23,032 nt of DNA from positions 1 to 23,032 of the forward strand of contig CAZOUM010000046.1 of the NCBI GenBank assembly GCA_964582985.1, given 5' to 3'. This document shows positions 7,347 through 15,926 of this stretch, one piece after another; position 1 is the first letter of the stretch, and each line of letters begins with the position of its first letter. The stretch comes from CAZQYB01 sp964582985 (GTDB taxonomy: Bacteria > Planctomycetota > Phycisphaerae > Sedimentisphaerales > Anaerobacaceae). The position numbers were made by a program, and so were the translations under genes. A model generated the notes under the pieces. That model had not been told where the DNA came from. It searched no databases and saw nothing but the letters and a program-made list of their open reading frames with translations.

Positions 7347-10211
7347 TCACGCACGATGCACGACCAGGACGCATCGCTCGCACAGGTCAGGATGCTCAGC
7401 ATCCGCCCCCACGCTTGGCCAATAGTTCCAGCATCGCTGACATTTCTGATAACTGCTCTTCTCTGCTGCAACCGTCGTCTCGCCTGCACCTTTTTGCAAT
7501 TTTACTTCGCTAACTATGCACAAAGCGGCAAACTGCTCAAGCCCAAACTCGTTCAAAACCCCAGCCAGTTGTTCGTCTCCGCAGTAAACAGCAACGCAGG
7601 CCTCCTGATTGCTTCCAATCTTTTGCTCCTGCCTAAGACCTTCCAATACCCGCAAAACCTCATCACGCAGACTCATTATCTTTTCCCACCTCTGCTCTTG
7701 AGCCTGCCAGTCTATAGAGTCATCAACTTCCGGCAGGAGAGCAAGATGCACGCTTTCAACGTCTTGCGACTTGAATCGCATCGCCGCCCGCGCCTCTTCC
7801 GTCGTGTGTACCAATATAGGTGCCAGCAGCCGGACCAGACTGTCGAGGATTTTATACATCGCCGTCTGGCCGCTTCGCCGCGATAAACTGTCAGCCGCGT
7901 CGCAGTACATCCTGTCCTTGAGTACATCCATATATATGCTGCTCATCTCGACAACGCAGAAATTGTAGAGGAGCGTAAAAACCCTGTGCAAAGAAAAGTT
8001 CTCGTAAGATTCCACCACGTTCGCAATCAGCTTTTGCAGCTGCTGCATCGCCCACTTATCTATCTCGAACATATTATCGTACGCGACCGCGTTTTCACCG
8101 GGGTCAAAATCGTCTATATTGCCCAGCAGGTATCTCAGTGTGTTCCTGATTTTTCTGTAGGCGTCCTGTGTCCGTCCTATCAGCTCATCGTTGCAGCGTA
8201 TATCTTCCTGATAATTTACGCTCGCCACCCACAGACGAAGAATATCCGAACCGTATTTCGCCACCTCTTTCTGGGCATTAACATAGTTGCCCAGTGACTT
8301 CGACTGCTTCATTCCCTTTTCATCAACGGTAAAGCCGTGTGTTAATACGCTCTTAAACGGTTCCTCCCCAATTGCGCCAAGGGCCGGCAGAAGCGACAGT
8401 TGAAACCATCCCCGGTGCTGGTCAGAGCCTTCCAGGTATAAATCAACCGGCACAGGCCAGCCGATTTTCTTCGCGGCACTGTACCAGCTGCAGCCGGACT
8501 CGAACCATACATCAAAAATGTTTTCTTCCTTCTGTAAATCGTCAAAATCAAAACCTTCCGGCAGTTCAAAATCCTCACCTAAAATCTGGCCAGGTGAATC
8601 CGCAAACCAGCTGTCCGAGCCGTGCTTGCCGATGTGCTTGGCCACAGCCAACACAGATTCTTTTGTCAGCAGAGTTTGCCCGTCGGAGTTCACAAACACC
8701 GGCAGGGGCAATCCCCAGCTCCTTTGCCTGCTTATACACCAGTCAGGCCGGCATTCCAGCATCCCCTCAATCCGTTTTTGACCCCACGCAGGAATCCACT
8801 TTACATTTTTAACGCTTTCCAGCGCCAAATCCCGCAGGCTCTTTCCCACACCGGGCAGCTCTTTGTCAACGCTGATAAACCATTGCTCCGTTGCCCTGAA
8901 GATAACCGGCCCCTTGCTGCGCCAGCAATGCGGATAGCTGTGCACAATTTCACCCTCAGCGAAGAGCAGTCCCTTTTGCCGCAAGTCCCCGTTTACGTCG
9001 CTATCTACCTCCAAAACGTTTTTCCCACGCAGCCACTCCGGAACCGTGTCATCGTATCGCCCATCGTCCATCACCGGCGAATAAATCGCCAGCCCATATT
9101 TCTGCCCTGACAGATAGTCCTCAAGACCATGTCCCGGCGCAATATGCACAAGCCCTGTGCCGTCTTCAGTTGTAACGTAATTGGCCAGAATCACCACAAA
9201 AGCATCCTTGTCAGTCGGATTATTCTCTACAAACGGATGTAGATACCGCAGCCCCTCAAGTTCACTGCCCCTCACAGCCTTTTCACTGACGCTGTATTGT
9301 CCTTCTTCCAATTTGCCCGCGGCGACCGCCGCACCGAGCCGCTCAGTTACTAAAACTGAGACAAACTTGCTGCCGTCCTTTTCGTAACTTAACGCCTTAT
9401 AATCCAGGTACGGATGCACTGCCACCGCCAGGTTCGCCGCCAGCGTCCACGGCGTCGTCGTCCATATCATAAAGCAAACCTTCGCACCTTCGACCTGCTC
9501 TTGTGTAACCAGACCGAGTTCTACCAATTTGGTGACACTTTCTTTGGCGACTGGAAAATTCACAAAAATACTTGGCGATGAGATGTCCTTATATTCCAGC
9601 TCTGCTTCTGCCAGCGCCGTCTCACACTCAATCGACCAATGAATCGGCTTCAACTGTTTATAAACCAGCCCCTTATCAACCAGCTCGGCGAATACTTCCA
9701 ATATCCCTGCTTCATACTGTGGCCTGAACGTAAGATAGGGATTTTTGAAGTCACCGAATATTCCCAGTTCCTGAAACTGCTCGCTTTGAATTTTGACGTA
9801 TTTGCTGGCGTACTTCATGCACTCCTTGCGGATATCGAGCTTGCTCTTTTCGCGCATCTTGTACCCGAGTTCTGCCACCACCTTTGATTCAATCGGCAGA
9901 CCATGGCAGTCCCAGCCCGGCACATAAGGTGCATCGAAGCCCGTCATTGTCTTGTACTTCACGACGAGGTCCTTCAGGACCTTGTTTATAACGTGGCCCA
10001 TATGGATGTCGCCGTTAGCGTAGGGCGGCCCATCATGCAGCGTATACAGCGCAGCCCCTTTCCGCGCCTCTCTGATTTTGCCATAGATATTTTTCTTCGC
10101 CCATTCTTTGCGCAACACCGGCTCACGCTGGACCAGATTTGCCTTCATAGAAAAGCTCGTCTTCGGCAGATTCAGTGTCTCTCGGTAACTTTTGTCCTTC
10201 TTATCTGACAT
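7347..10211 (-). CDS. ileS: Isoleucyl-tRNA synthetase, bacterial type
   Basis: This 954-residue class I synthetase charges tRNA-Ile in the cytoplasm. The HIGH motif reads HMGH (70-73) in PPYANGDIHMGH, and the KMSKS motif reads KQSKS (635-639). The CP1 editing domain that removes mischarged valine is present, with WTTTPWTLAANLAV (250-263) and GTGLVHIAPGHG (351-362). WCISRQRSWG (491-500) is typical of IleRS. The C-terminal zinc knuckle is intact with C924, C927, C944 and C947. Length and zinc knuckle match the standard bacterial enzyme rather than the eukaryote-like mupirocin-resistant type. ATG 10211 has GAGGA seven bases upstream and its own near-consensus promoter. Confidence 0.98.
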   Translation of the reverse strand: MSDKKDKSYRETLNLPKTSFSMKANLVQREPVLRKEWAKKNIYGKIREARKGAALYTLHDGPPYANGDIHMGHVINKVLKDLVVKYKTMTGFDAPYVPGWDCHGLPIESKVVAELGYKMREKSKLDIRKECMKYASKYVKIQSEQFQELGIFGDFKNPYLTFRPQYEAGILEVFAELVDKGLVYKQLKPIHWSIECETALAEAELEYKDISSPSIFVNFPVAKESVTKLVELGLVTQEQVEGAKVCFMIWTTTPWTLAANLAVAVHPYLDYKALSYEKDGSKFVSVLVTERLGAAVAAGKLEEGQYSVSEKAVRGSELEGLRYLHPFVENNPTDKDAFVVILANYVTTEDGTGLVHIAPGHGLEDYLSGQKYGLAIYSPVMDDGRYDDTVPEWLRGKNVLEVDSDVNGDLRQKGLLFAEGEIVHSYPHCWRSKGPVIFRATEQWFISVDKELPGVGKSLRDLALESVKNVKWIPAWGQKRIEGMLECRPDWCISRQRSWGLPLPVFVNSDGQTLLTKESVLAVAKHIGKHGSDSWFADSPGQILGEDFELPEGFDFDDLQKEENIFDVWFESGCSWYSAAKKIGWPVPVDLYLEGSDQHRGWFQLSLLPALGAIGEEPFKSVLTHGFTVDEKGMKQSKSLGNYVNAQKEVAKYGSDILRLWVASVNYQEDIRCNDELIGRTQDAYRKIRNTLRYLLGNIDDFDPGENAVAYDNMFEIDKWAMQQLQKLIANVVESYENFSLHRVFTLLYNFCVVEMSSIYMDVLKDRMYCDAADSLSRRSGQTAMYKILDSLVRLLAPILVHTTEEARAAMRFKSQDVESVHLALLPEVDDSIDWQAQEQRWEKIMSLRDEVLRVLEGLRQEQKIGSNQEACVAVYCGDEQLAGVLNEFGLEQFAALCIVSEVKLQKGAGETTVAAEKSSYQKCQRCWNYWPSVGADAEHPDLCERCVLVVHRA

Positions 10212-10242
10212 CTCAAATCCTCAACAATATCTTGAATCCCGA

Positions 10243-10271
10243 ATGATACGCGTCCCGTATCGCTCTGTCAA
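10243..10271 (-). promoter_or_regulatory. ileS promoter with an overlapping palindrome
   Basis: On the minus strand a perfect TTGACA (10271-10266) is followed after 17 bases by TATCAT (10248-10243), five of six to consensus. Transcription would begin near 10236 and leave a leader of about 25 bases with GAGGA before ileS. The palindrome GATACG-N5-CGTATC (10245-10261) fills most of the spacer and enters the -10 box. This is where a repressor could block polymerase. Confidence 0.65.
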
Positions 10272-10306
10272 CCCCACGCCACCCCTTCTCAGCGCTGCGA
10301 CTGACT

Positions 10307-10867
10307 TCACCTCACGAATTTGTACATCAAAATAGTGTCCACATACTTGCCTTTCCCAAGTTTGATTTTCCGAATCTCGCGTCCTTCTTCGTCAAAACCC
10401 ATCTTTTTATAAAGCCCGATGCCCTTTTTATTCGTGGCGAATACGCTCAACGCAAGCTTCTCTATTATCGCATCTTCCTTGGCCCAGGCAAAAACCGCCT
10501 CCATCAAAGCCGTCCCCACTCCCATTCGACGATATTCTGCAAGCACACTCATCCCTATTTGACCCACGTGTCGAGTCCTGTGCTTTGCCCCGCACTCAAC
10601 CTGAATTTGACCGACAATCATTCCATTAACCACGGCAACAAGCAGGACTTTCCCTTTCTGATCCACATATCCTTTGATCCTTTCTGTGGCCTTTTCGACA
10701 CTCCACTACTCTTTCGCTTCCTCTTCTGTTGTCAGAAAGTACTTGTCGTCTCTGAATACCTCTTGCCCACACCGCAGCAAGGCTTCGCTGTCCTCAACCG
10801 CTGCTCCACGCACAACAATCTTTTTGCCGTCTTTGAGCACGAACTCTTTAGCAAATATATTGCTCAT
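10307..10867 (-). pseudogene. GNAT N-acetyltransferase gene interrupted by one in-frame amber codon
   Basis: Read straight through, this frame gives a normal-length 186-position GNAT protein. Codon 54 is TAG (10708-10706). The first part (53 residues, from MSNIFAKEFVLKDGKK) holds the start of the fold. The second holds motif A, EYRRMGVGTALMEAV, which binds acetyl-CoA, and the C-terminal GLYKKMGF. The two parts are in the same frame, so one base substitution explains the break. ATG 10867 overlaps the stop of the upstream GNAT gene as ATGA and has AAGGAAGAGA before it, which fixes the start and shows coupling. TAG is used as a normal stop elsewhere here (157, 937, 3132), which argues against recoding. 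A GTG at 10666 could restart translation, but the product would lack the N-terminal strands. A true nonsense mutation or a sequence error are both possible. Confidence 0.75.
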
Positions 10868-11409
10868 TCTCTTCCTTTCAAATCTATCCAATACCGTCGT
10901 TTGGCTTGTTCCAATTCATCATTGGAATATTTGTCTTCCAATATCCCGCCGTTCTTTTCTATGACCTTTGCCGAAGCAATATTGTTTTCGTCACAGGTGA
11001 CCAGCACTTGCTTCAGCCCGAGCTCCCCTGCCTTTTCAAGGGTAAGGGCTAAGATTGCCGTACCGTATCCTTTTTGCCTTTGACTGGGCCGAATGTTAAA
11101 ACCAATGTGCCCTCCGATGTTTCGCAAATGTTCGGTCAGCTTGTGCCTTAATGAGCTGGTCCCGACAATTACATTGTCACCGCGGGTCAGCCAGAATGTC
11201 GACGCAGGCACCCAGCCCTCCGGCAGACTTTTACCTTCTTTCCAGTCCAGCCGGTCTCGCACATACTTCCTGAAATTTCCATCCTCAATCACCAGCTCAT
11301 GTCCCCATCTGTGATAGTTACCCACCGCCACAAATTCCTGAACCAAAGCCATAAATTCCGCCTCAAGTTCCACACACGGCTCTATTAATCTCAAATTTTC
11401 TTTCCTCAT
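10864..11409 (-). CDS. GNAT family N-acetyltransferase (COG3981-like)
   Basis: This 181-residue protein transfers an acetyl group from acetyl-CoA to an unknown amine. The segment LRHKLTEHLRNIGGHIGFNI, then RPSQRQKGYGTAIL (acetyl-CoA loop with the Q/RxxGxG pattern), then VLVTCDENNIASAKVIEKNGG, is the signature of the predicted acetyltransferase group COG3981. The frame extends to a TTG at 11445, but ATG 11409 is the better start because GGAG lies nine bases upstream and homology begins just after it. The next gene overlaps its stop by ATGA, so the two GNAT genes form an operon. Its leader contains the paired hairpins at 11450-11516. Confidence 0.85.
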   Translation of the reverse strand: MRKENLRLIEPCVELEAEFMALVQEFVAVGNYHRWGHELVIEDGNFRKYVRDRLDWKEGKSLPEGWVPASTFWLTRGDNVIVGTSSLRHKLTEHLRNIGGHIGFNIRPSQRQKGYGTAILALTLEKAGELGLKQVLVTCDENNIASAKVIEKNGGILEDKYSNDELEQAKRRYWIDLKGRE

Positions 11410-11444
11410 TCTCTCTAACTCCGGCAGGTGAACAACAAACTCCA

Positions 11445-11541
11445 ATAAAAAAGGCCTCTCAGAACTTGCCGCCCTGAAAGGCCTTTAACAGTCAAAATAT
11501 AGCTCTTTCAGGGCGGTGTCAGTCTGTCTCCTATAATTATA
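11445..11541 (-). promoter_or_regulatory. Candidate attenuator or small-RNA locus ahead of the GNAT genes
   Basis: On the minus strand a perfect TATAAT (11541-11536) is followed by two overlapping stem structures. The first pairs CCGCCCTGAAAG (11516-11505) with CTTTCAGGGCGG (11480-11469): 12 perfect base pairs and a 24-base loop. The second pairs AAAGGCCTTTC (11486-11476) with GAGAGGCCTTT (11460-11450): 11 pairs with one wobble, running straight into a T tract (11452-11447), the form of an intrinsic terminator. The stems share 11480-11476, so they exclude each other, as antiterminator and terminator would. The gene starts 38 bases beyond. It could instead make a terminated RNA of about 85 bases. 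No known riboswitch class was recognised. A weaker promoter (CTGACA-N17-TATTTT) inside the first arm is a competing possibility. Confidence 0.45.
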
Positions 11542-11857
11542 TTCGTAATATCGGTGACTCCGCCTTTTGCGCGCACAGATGATATGTCCAAAATCAACCG
11601 TGTCGTTCTAAACTGATTGTTGTTACCTGTTCTCATCATACTCAACCACAACAAAAATTCAAACCGCATTTCTTCTACCAAAGTAGTCGGCCAATGTCAA
11701 CCCCCGGTTTAGAAAATCTGTCCATTTTCCACCGCCCCCGGCGGACTGACGCCAACTGCTGACCCACAAAATCTTTGCATTTGGCCATTAAAAAATCTAT
11801 AGTGTTGTATGATAGATTGTGCCGTTCCAAACATAATCTTCTCGTTTTGAGCAAACT
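11542..11857. other. Intergenic region without a recognised gene
   Basis: This divergent spacer lies between the GNAT operon (minus) and the first GT-C gene (plus). It contains a short GC hairpin (CCGCC-CCC-GGCGG, 11732-11744), and -10-like boxes TATGAT (11808-11813) and CATAAT (11832-11837) on the plus strand, neither with a good -35 partner. Frames open here are not protein-like. I see nothing else. Confidence 0.4.
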
Positions 11858-13375
11858 ATGAAAGAAAAATGGACCGCTAAGCACACGGAATACCTTTTCC
11901 TGTTGCTCATCTTGTGTGCGTCGCTGTTTTTGTTTCTTTCTAATCTCGGCAATCAATATCTCTGGCAGGATGAGGCGCAAACCGCCCTGATAAGTAAAAC
12001 AATTATCACGAATCACGTTCCCTTGGGATATGATGGCACGAACTATTTCTCTCAGGATTTGGGAGCAGAATACGGCCGGAATTACATCTGGAAGTGGCAT
12101 CCGTGGTTCCAGTTTTATCTGTTGGCGCCGTTTTTTAAATTCTTCGGAGTTAGTACCTTCATTGCGCGTTTACCTTTCGCCCTGTTCGGTATAGCCACTG
12201 TATTCTTGACCTATTATTTATGCAGAGACCTTTGGAATGATAAGCGGACGGCGGCATTGGCCGCTGTTCTGCTTCTGTTGTCGGTGCCGTTTCTGCTTCT
12301 ATCAAGGCAGTGTCGATACTTCGCGCCGGCGGCATTTTTTTCACTCTTAGGGTTGTACGGGTACTTAGGTATCATTGCCGGCAAAAAGGGCTCTACCGCG
12401 CTCTTGCTGCTCTCCGCCGCTTTGTTATTTCATACACAATTTATTTTTTGCGCTACCCTGTTGGCCTCTATTTTACTTCACGCGGTCCTCTTTCACAGAA
12501 ACAAGATTCTAAGGCTGTTGGTATTGTCTCTTATCATAATCCTGATTAGCCTGCCCTGGCGTATTTGGGTTTATAATGTGGACTATGCCAAAGTTCATCC
12601 TCACATTTTTACATTTAAGGCGTTTATGTATGTTCTTCGTTTCTACCTTTGGAATATTGCGAAAAGCCTCTTTTCCCCTCTGTTGCTGTTAGTACCCGCA
12701 GTAGCCCTGCTATTTGCAGGCCGGGCCGGGGCCGGAAAGCTCTTTTCAAAACTTACTCTACTTTGGAAAAATCTGCTGCTATTGGTATTTTTCATTATCG
12801 TTAATTTACTCGCATTATCTTTGGTGAGCTATGGAGCTTTCTTCCGAAATCTGGTTATACTGATACCTGTATTTGCATTGATTACCGCCTTTCTCTTGAT
12901 GTTTGCCGTAGATGCCAACAGGATACTGGGGCTTGTCATAACGCTCTTGTTGGTTGGGACCAGCCCAATTTGTGATCATCTATACGAGATAACTCATGAT
13001 TATGACGGCCCGATTGAGGGCATTGTAAACTACTTAAGCGAAAATGCTGATAAAGACGATATAGTTGCAATTACTTACGGCGATATGCCTCTCAAGTTTT
13101 ATACACAATTGAGAATCGTTGGAGGACTTACCGGGGAGGACCTCTCGCTCGCCAGGCAGGCAAAATGGGTTATCCTGCGAAAATATGTTATAAGCAAAAA
13201 AGATGCCGGCGTTAAAAAATACCTGCTGCACAACCTTTCGCGCCAAAATTACAAAAGGATTATAATTGACTATCCTGACATTCCTTTTGAAAACAGGGAG
13301 GACCTCATCCTGCCGCACCATTTCCGAACTGTTACAGACGAAGACAGGGTTGTCATTTTCCGAAAAATCAAATAG
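11858..13375 (+). CDS. GT-C membrane glycosyltransferase, ArnT/PMT-like
   Basis: This 505-residue polytopic membrane protein of the GT39/GT83 group transfers a sugar from a polyprenyl-phosphate carrier to an acceptor on the outer face of the cytoplasmic membrane. The first helix (about 11-29) is followed by LWQDEAQTA (35-43), where D38-E39 is the acidic pair of the first outer loop that acts in catalysis in this fold. Many further hydrophobic helices run to about residue 375. A soluble tail of about 125 residues follows, as in ArnT-like enzymes. Acceptor and sugar are unknown. No clear Shine-Dalgarno sequence precedes ATG 11858. It heads a same-strand block of glycosylation genes. Confidence 0.82.
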   Translation: MKEKWTAKHTEYLFLLLILCASLFLFLSNLGNQYLWQDEAQTALISKTIITNHVPLGYDGTNYFSQDLGAEYGRNYIWKWHPWFQFYLLAPFFKFFGVSTFIARLPFALFGIATVFLTYYLCRDLWNDKRTAALAAVLLLLSVPFLLLSRQCRYFAPAAFFSLLGLYGYLGIIAGKKGSTALLLLSAALLFHTQFIFCATLLASILLHAVLFHRNKILRLLVLSLIIILISLPWRIWVYNVDYAKVHPHIFTFKAFMYVLRFYLWNIAKSLFSPLLLLVPAVALLFAGRAGAGKLFSKLTLLWKNLLLLVFFIIVNLLALSLVSYGAFFRNLVILIPVFALITAFLLMFAVDANRILGLVITLLLVGTSPICDHLYEITHDYDGPIEGIVNYLSENADKDDIVAITYGDMPLKFYTQLRIVGGLTGEDLSLARQAKWVILRKYVISKKDAGVKKYLLHNLSRQNYKRIIIDYPDIPFENREDLILPHHFRTVTDEDRVVIFRKIK

Positions 13376-13396
13376 TATTTTTTGGGATATTTTTTT
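13360..13396 (+). terminator. Weak AT-rich terminator candidate
   Basis: CCGAAAAAT (13360-13368) can pair with ATTTTTTGG (13377-13385) over nine positions including one G-T pair. Seven T residues follow at 13390-13396. The stem overlaps the last codons of the upstream gene and is AT-rich, so leaky termination at most is expected. Confidence 0.25.
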
Positions 13397-13425
13397 GGTC
13401 CACAGGAAGTTGAGCGTTTACTCTA

Positions 13426-15102
13426 ATGGCGTCCAATAAACTTAAGCAGGGACAACACGGCGGGGTGACGGGCAGCCAGACTCCTCTCACCGCCAAAGCC
13501 CAGCCTCCGCATCACCATTGGGTCTGGGTCGCGCTTCTGGCAGTCATATTGTTTACGGGGGCGATTCGCCTCCGACTTCTGGCGGTTCCGCTGGAGCGGG
13601 ATGAAGGCGAATATGCTTACGCCGGCCAGCTCATATTGCAGGGTGTCCCGCCCTATGCCCAAGTCTACAATATGAAGATGCCCGGCATATATGCTGCTTA
13701 CGCCTTGATACTGGCTGTTTTCGGCCAGACCCACACCGGCGTCCACCTCGGCCTGCTTGTTATCAACACCGCCACCATTTTGTTGCTGTTTTTACTGGCA
13801 AGGGAATTGTTCGACCCGCTTATCGGCGTCGTCGCTGCCGCAGCTTTTGCGCTGCTTTCAGCAGGGCTGTCAGTTCAGGGTGTTTTTGCCAATGCCGAAC
13901 ATTTTGTCATCTTTTTTGCCCTCGCCGGCATCTTGTTGTTGCTCCGTGCTCTCGACCAAAAACCGTCCTTGTTACTGCTGGTCAGTGCGGTATTGCTTGG
14001 CCTGGCCTTTATTATGAAACAGCACGGCGCCGCTTTCGCAGTCTTTGCAGCATTGTACCTGTTGGCTCGTGAGCTTCGCCGTCGTCCTTTCAACTCGAAG
14101 ACTTTTGTGGCTAAAGCATTTTTGTTTCTGGTTGGTGTGGTGCTGCCGTTTGCTGTAACCTGCCTGCTTCTCTGGCGCGCCGGTGTGTTCGAAAAATTCT
14201 GGTTCTGGACGTTTGATTATGCCCGCAAGTACGTCTCCGCCGTTCCGCTTCGATTGGGCTTGCGCGCCCTGCAGAAACGCATGACCCGCATCCTTGCCTC
14301 TGCCATCCTAATCTGGATTCTGGCGGGGGTCGGAGTCGTCGGCTTGCTGTGGAACAGGCAAACCCGCCGGCATGCTCTCTTCGTACTGGGGTTTCTGATT
14401 TTCTCCATTCTCGCAACATCCCTCGGTTTGTATTTTCGCCCCCACTATTTTATCCTTTCGCTGCCCGCAGTTGCTCTGCTTGTCGGCATCGGTGCTGCTT
14501 CTATCCGAGACCTTTTCGCAAGAATCCCGGTGGCCTTTGTGGCAAGGGTCATACCAATCCTTTTAGCTCTAATTGTCCTATTTGACGCAGTCTACAGGCA
14601 GCGAAATTTCTTTTTTGTGATGGGCCCTACTGCGGTGTCGCGAAAAACCTACGGCACTAATCCGTTTCCTGAATGTTTGGAAATTGCACGATTCATTAAG
14701 AAAAATTCAACAAAGGACGAACGTATCGCCGTTATCGGTTCTGAGCCGCAAATCTACTTTTACTCAAACAGACGTTCTGCCACGGGCTATATCTACACTT
14801 ATGCGTTGATGGAAAGCCACAATTACGCCCTGAAGATGCAGAAGGAAATGATAAAAGAAATAGAAACGGCCCGTCCTAAATTCTTGGTTTTTGTCAATGT
14901 CCCTACCTCTTGGCTGGTACGATCCCGGTCGGAAACATTGATTTTTGAATGGTTTGATGAGTATCAGCAGAAATACTACAGGAAAGTTGGCGTTATCGAC
15001 ATTGTTTCTCGCAACCAGACTATTTATCTTTGGGATGGCAGCGCCGTTGCATACAAACGTCGGTCGAGATATTGGCTCCTGGTTTTCCAGCGAAAGAGTT
15101 AA
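13426..15102 (+). CDS. GT39 family GT-C membrane glycosyltransferase
   Basis: This 558-residue polytopic membrane protein resembles protein O-mannosyltransferases of the PMT_2 type. A hydrophilic N-terminus of about 30 residues precedes helix 1 (about 32-47). The first outer loop carries PLERDEGEYAYAGQ (55-68) with the acidic pair D59-E60, and the substrate-side motif YNMKMPGIY (81-89) is typical of bacterial GT39 proteins. Roughly a dozen hydrophobic stretches follow. The last 130 residues form a soluble domain with GSEPQIYFYSNR, probably extracytoplasmic. It would use a lipid-linked sugar, perhaps supplied by the GT2 enzymes here. The acceptor is unknown. No Shine-Dalgarno sequence is visible at ATG 13426. 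The GT2 gene starts 35 bases downstream. Confidence 0.85.
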   Translation: MASNKLKQGQHGGVTGSQTPLTAKAQPPHHHWVWVALLAVILFTGAIRLRLLAVPLERDEGEYAYAGQLILQGVPPYAQVYNMKMPGIYAAYALILAVFGQTHTGVHLGLLVINTATILLLFLLARELFDPLIGVVAAAAFALLSAGLSVQGVFANAEHFVIFFALAGILLLLRALDQKPSLLLLVSAVLLGLAFIMKQHGAAFAVFAALYLLARELRRRPFNSKTFVAKAFLFLVGVVLPFAVTCLLLWRAGVFEKFWFWTFDYARKYVSAVPLRLGLRALQKRMTRILASAILIWILAGVGVVGLLWNRQTRRHALFVLGFLIFSILATSLGLYFRPHYFILSLPAVALLVGIGAASIRDLFARIPVAFVARVIPILLALIVLFDAVYRQRNFFFVMGPTAVSRKTYGTNPFPECLEIARFIKKNSTKDERIAVIGSEPQIYFYSNRRSATGYIYTYALMESHNYALKMQKEMIKEIETARPKFLVFVNVPTSWLVRSRSETLIFEWFDEYQQKYYRKVGVIDIVSRNQTIYLWDGSAVAYKRRSRYWLLVFQRKS

Positions 15103-15131
15103 TCAACAACTGCTTTAATACCGAATATAAT
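15103..15131 (+). promoter_or_regulatory. Promoter of the second GT2 gene, predicted leaderless
   Basis: TCAACA (15103-15108, four of six) is followed after 17 bases by a perfect TATAAT (15126-15131), which ends six bases before ATG 15138. The predicted transcription start coincides with the start codon. No Shine-Dalgarno sequence is present. Confidence 0.5.
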
Positions 15132-15137
15132 ATAGCT

Positions 15138-15926
15138 ATGTTTAAAAATAAAAAAGTCATTGTGGTAATGCCGGCCTATAACGCAGCGCAGACGCTTCGC
15201 AATACCCACGACGAGGTTATGGCCCAGGACGTTGTGGACCTCGTCATTATCGTTGACGACGCAAGCAACGATGAAACCACCGCCGTCGCTGCAACTCTGC
15301 CCAACACAGTTGTCCACACCCATCCCAGCAATCTCGGCTACGGCGCCAATCAGAAAACCTGTTACTCGCTCGCACTAAAGCACGACGCCGACATCATTAT
15401 TATGGTCCATCCCGATTATCAATACACACCCAAGTTGATACCTGCGATGGCCTCTATGATTGGAAATGACCTTTATCCCTGTATACTCGGCTCAAGAATC
15501 CTCGGAGGATACGCCCTGAAAGGAAAAATGCCGATTTGGAAATACGTTGCAAACCGCTTTCTTACTTTTGTAGAAAATCTTCTCACTGGTGCAAAGCTCT
15601 CCGAATACCATACCGGCTACAGGGCTTTTTCCCGCAAGCTTTTGGAACAATTGCCGCTCGAAGCAAATTCTGATGATTTCGTATTTGATAATCAGATGCT
15701 GGCCCAGATATTGTGGTTCGGTCACACAATAGCAGAGGTGAGTTGTCCGACCAGGTATTTCTCACAAGCCTCCTCAATAAATTTTTGGCGCAGTATCAAG
15801 TACGGCTTTGGTTGTCTCTGGACCGCTTTGAAATTCCGACTGGCCAAATGGAATCTCATCAAATCAAAGTTGTTCCCCCAGGCCACCAAACATGCTGTTT
15901 CGCATTTGGATGGCTCCATTGATTAA
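15138..15926 (+). CDS. GT2 family glycosyltransferase
   Basis: This 262-residue GT-A protein begins KVIVVMPAYNAAQTL. It shows VIIVDDASNDET (37-48), NLGYGANQK, MVHPDYQYTP in the place of the metal-binding DxD loop, and HTGYRAFSR, all marks of the polyprenyl-phosphate glucose/mannose transferase-like branch of GT2. It lacks a strong C-terminal anchor. The frame is open from 15030, but ATG 15138 is chosen because the family fold starts there, the upstream part would overlap the previous gene, and a promoter points at this ATG. The next gene starts directly after its TAA. By context it may supply the lipid-linked sugar for the adjacent TMTC-like proteins. The DxD variant HPD deserves note. Confidence 0.87.
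   Translation: MFKNKKVIVVMPAYNAAQTLRNTHDEVMAQDVVDLVIIVDDASNDETTAVAATLPNTVVHTHPSNLGYGANQKTCYSLALKHDADIIIMVHPDYQYTPKLIPAMASMIGNDLYPCILGSRILGGYALKGKMPIWKYVANRFLTFVENLLTGAKLSEYHTGYRAFSRKLLEQLPLEANSDDFVFDNQMLAQILWFGHTIAEVSCPTRYFSQASSINFWRSIKYGFGCLWTALKFRLAKWNLIKSKLFPQATKHAVSHLDGSID

Noticed and set aside
7356..7886. Plus-strand open frames over ileS, including this 176-codon one
   Set aside because: They are shadows of ileS, whose conserved motifs run through the region on the minus strand.
10706..10708. Pyrrolysine or other programmed reading of TAG in the GNAT gene
   Set aside because: TAG ends several normal genes in the window, GNAT enzymes are not known to need pyrrolysine, and no downstream insertion structure is evident.
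11445..11541. T-box leader reading for the hairpin region
   Set aside because: The region is too short, lacks a specifier stem and a proper T-box sequence, and precedes acetyltransferases rather than a synthetase or amino-acid gene.
11675..12100. Minus-strand open frame of 141 codons over the start of the GT-C gene
   Set aside because: It is mostly antisense to a clear membrane transferase, lacks a ribosome site and resembles no protein family.
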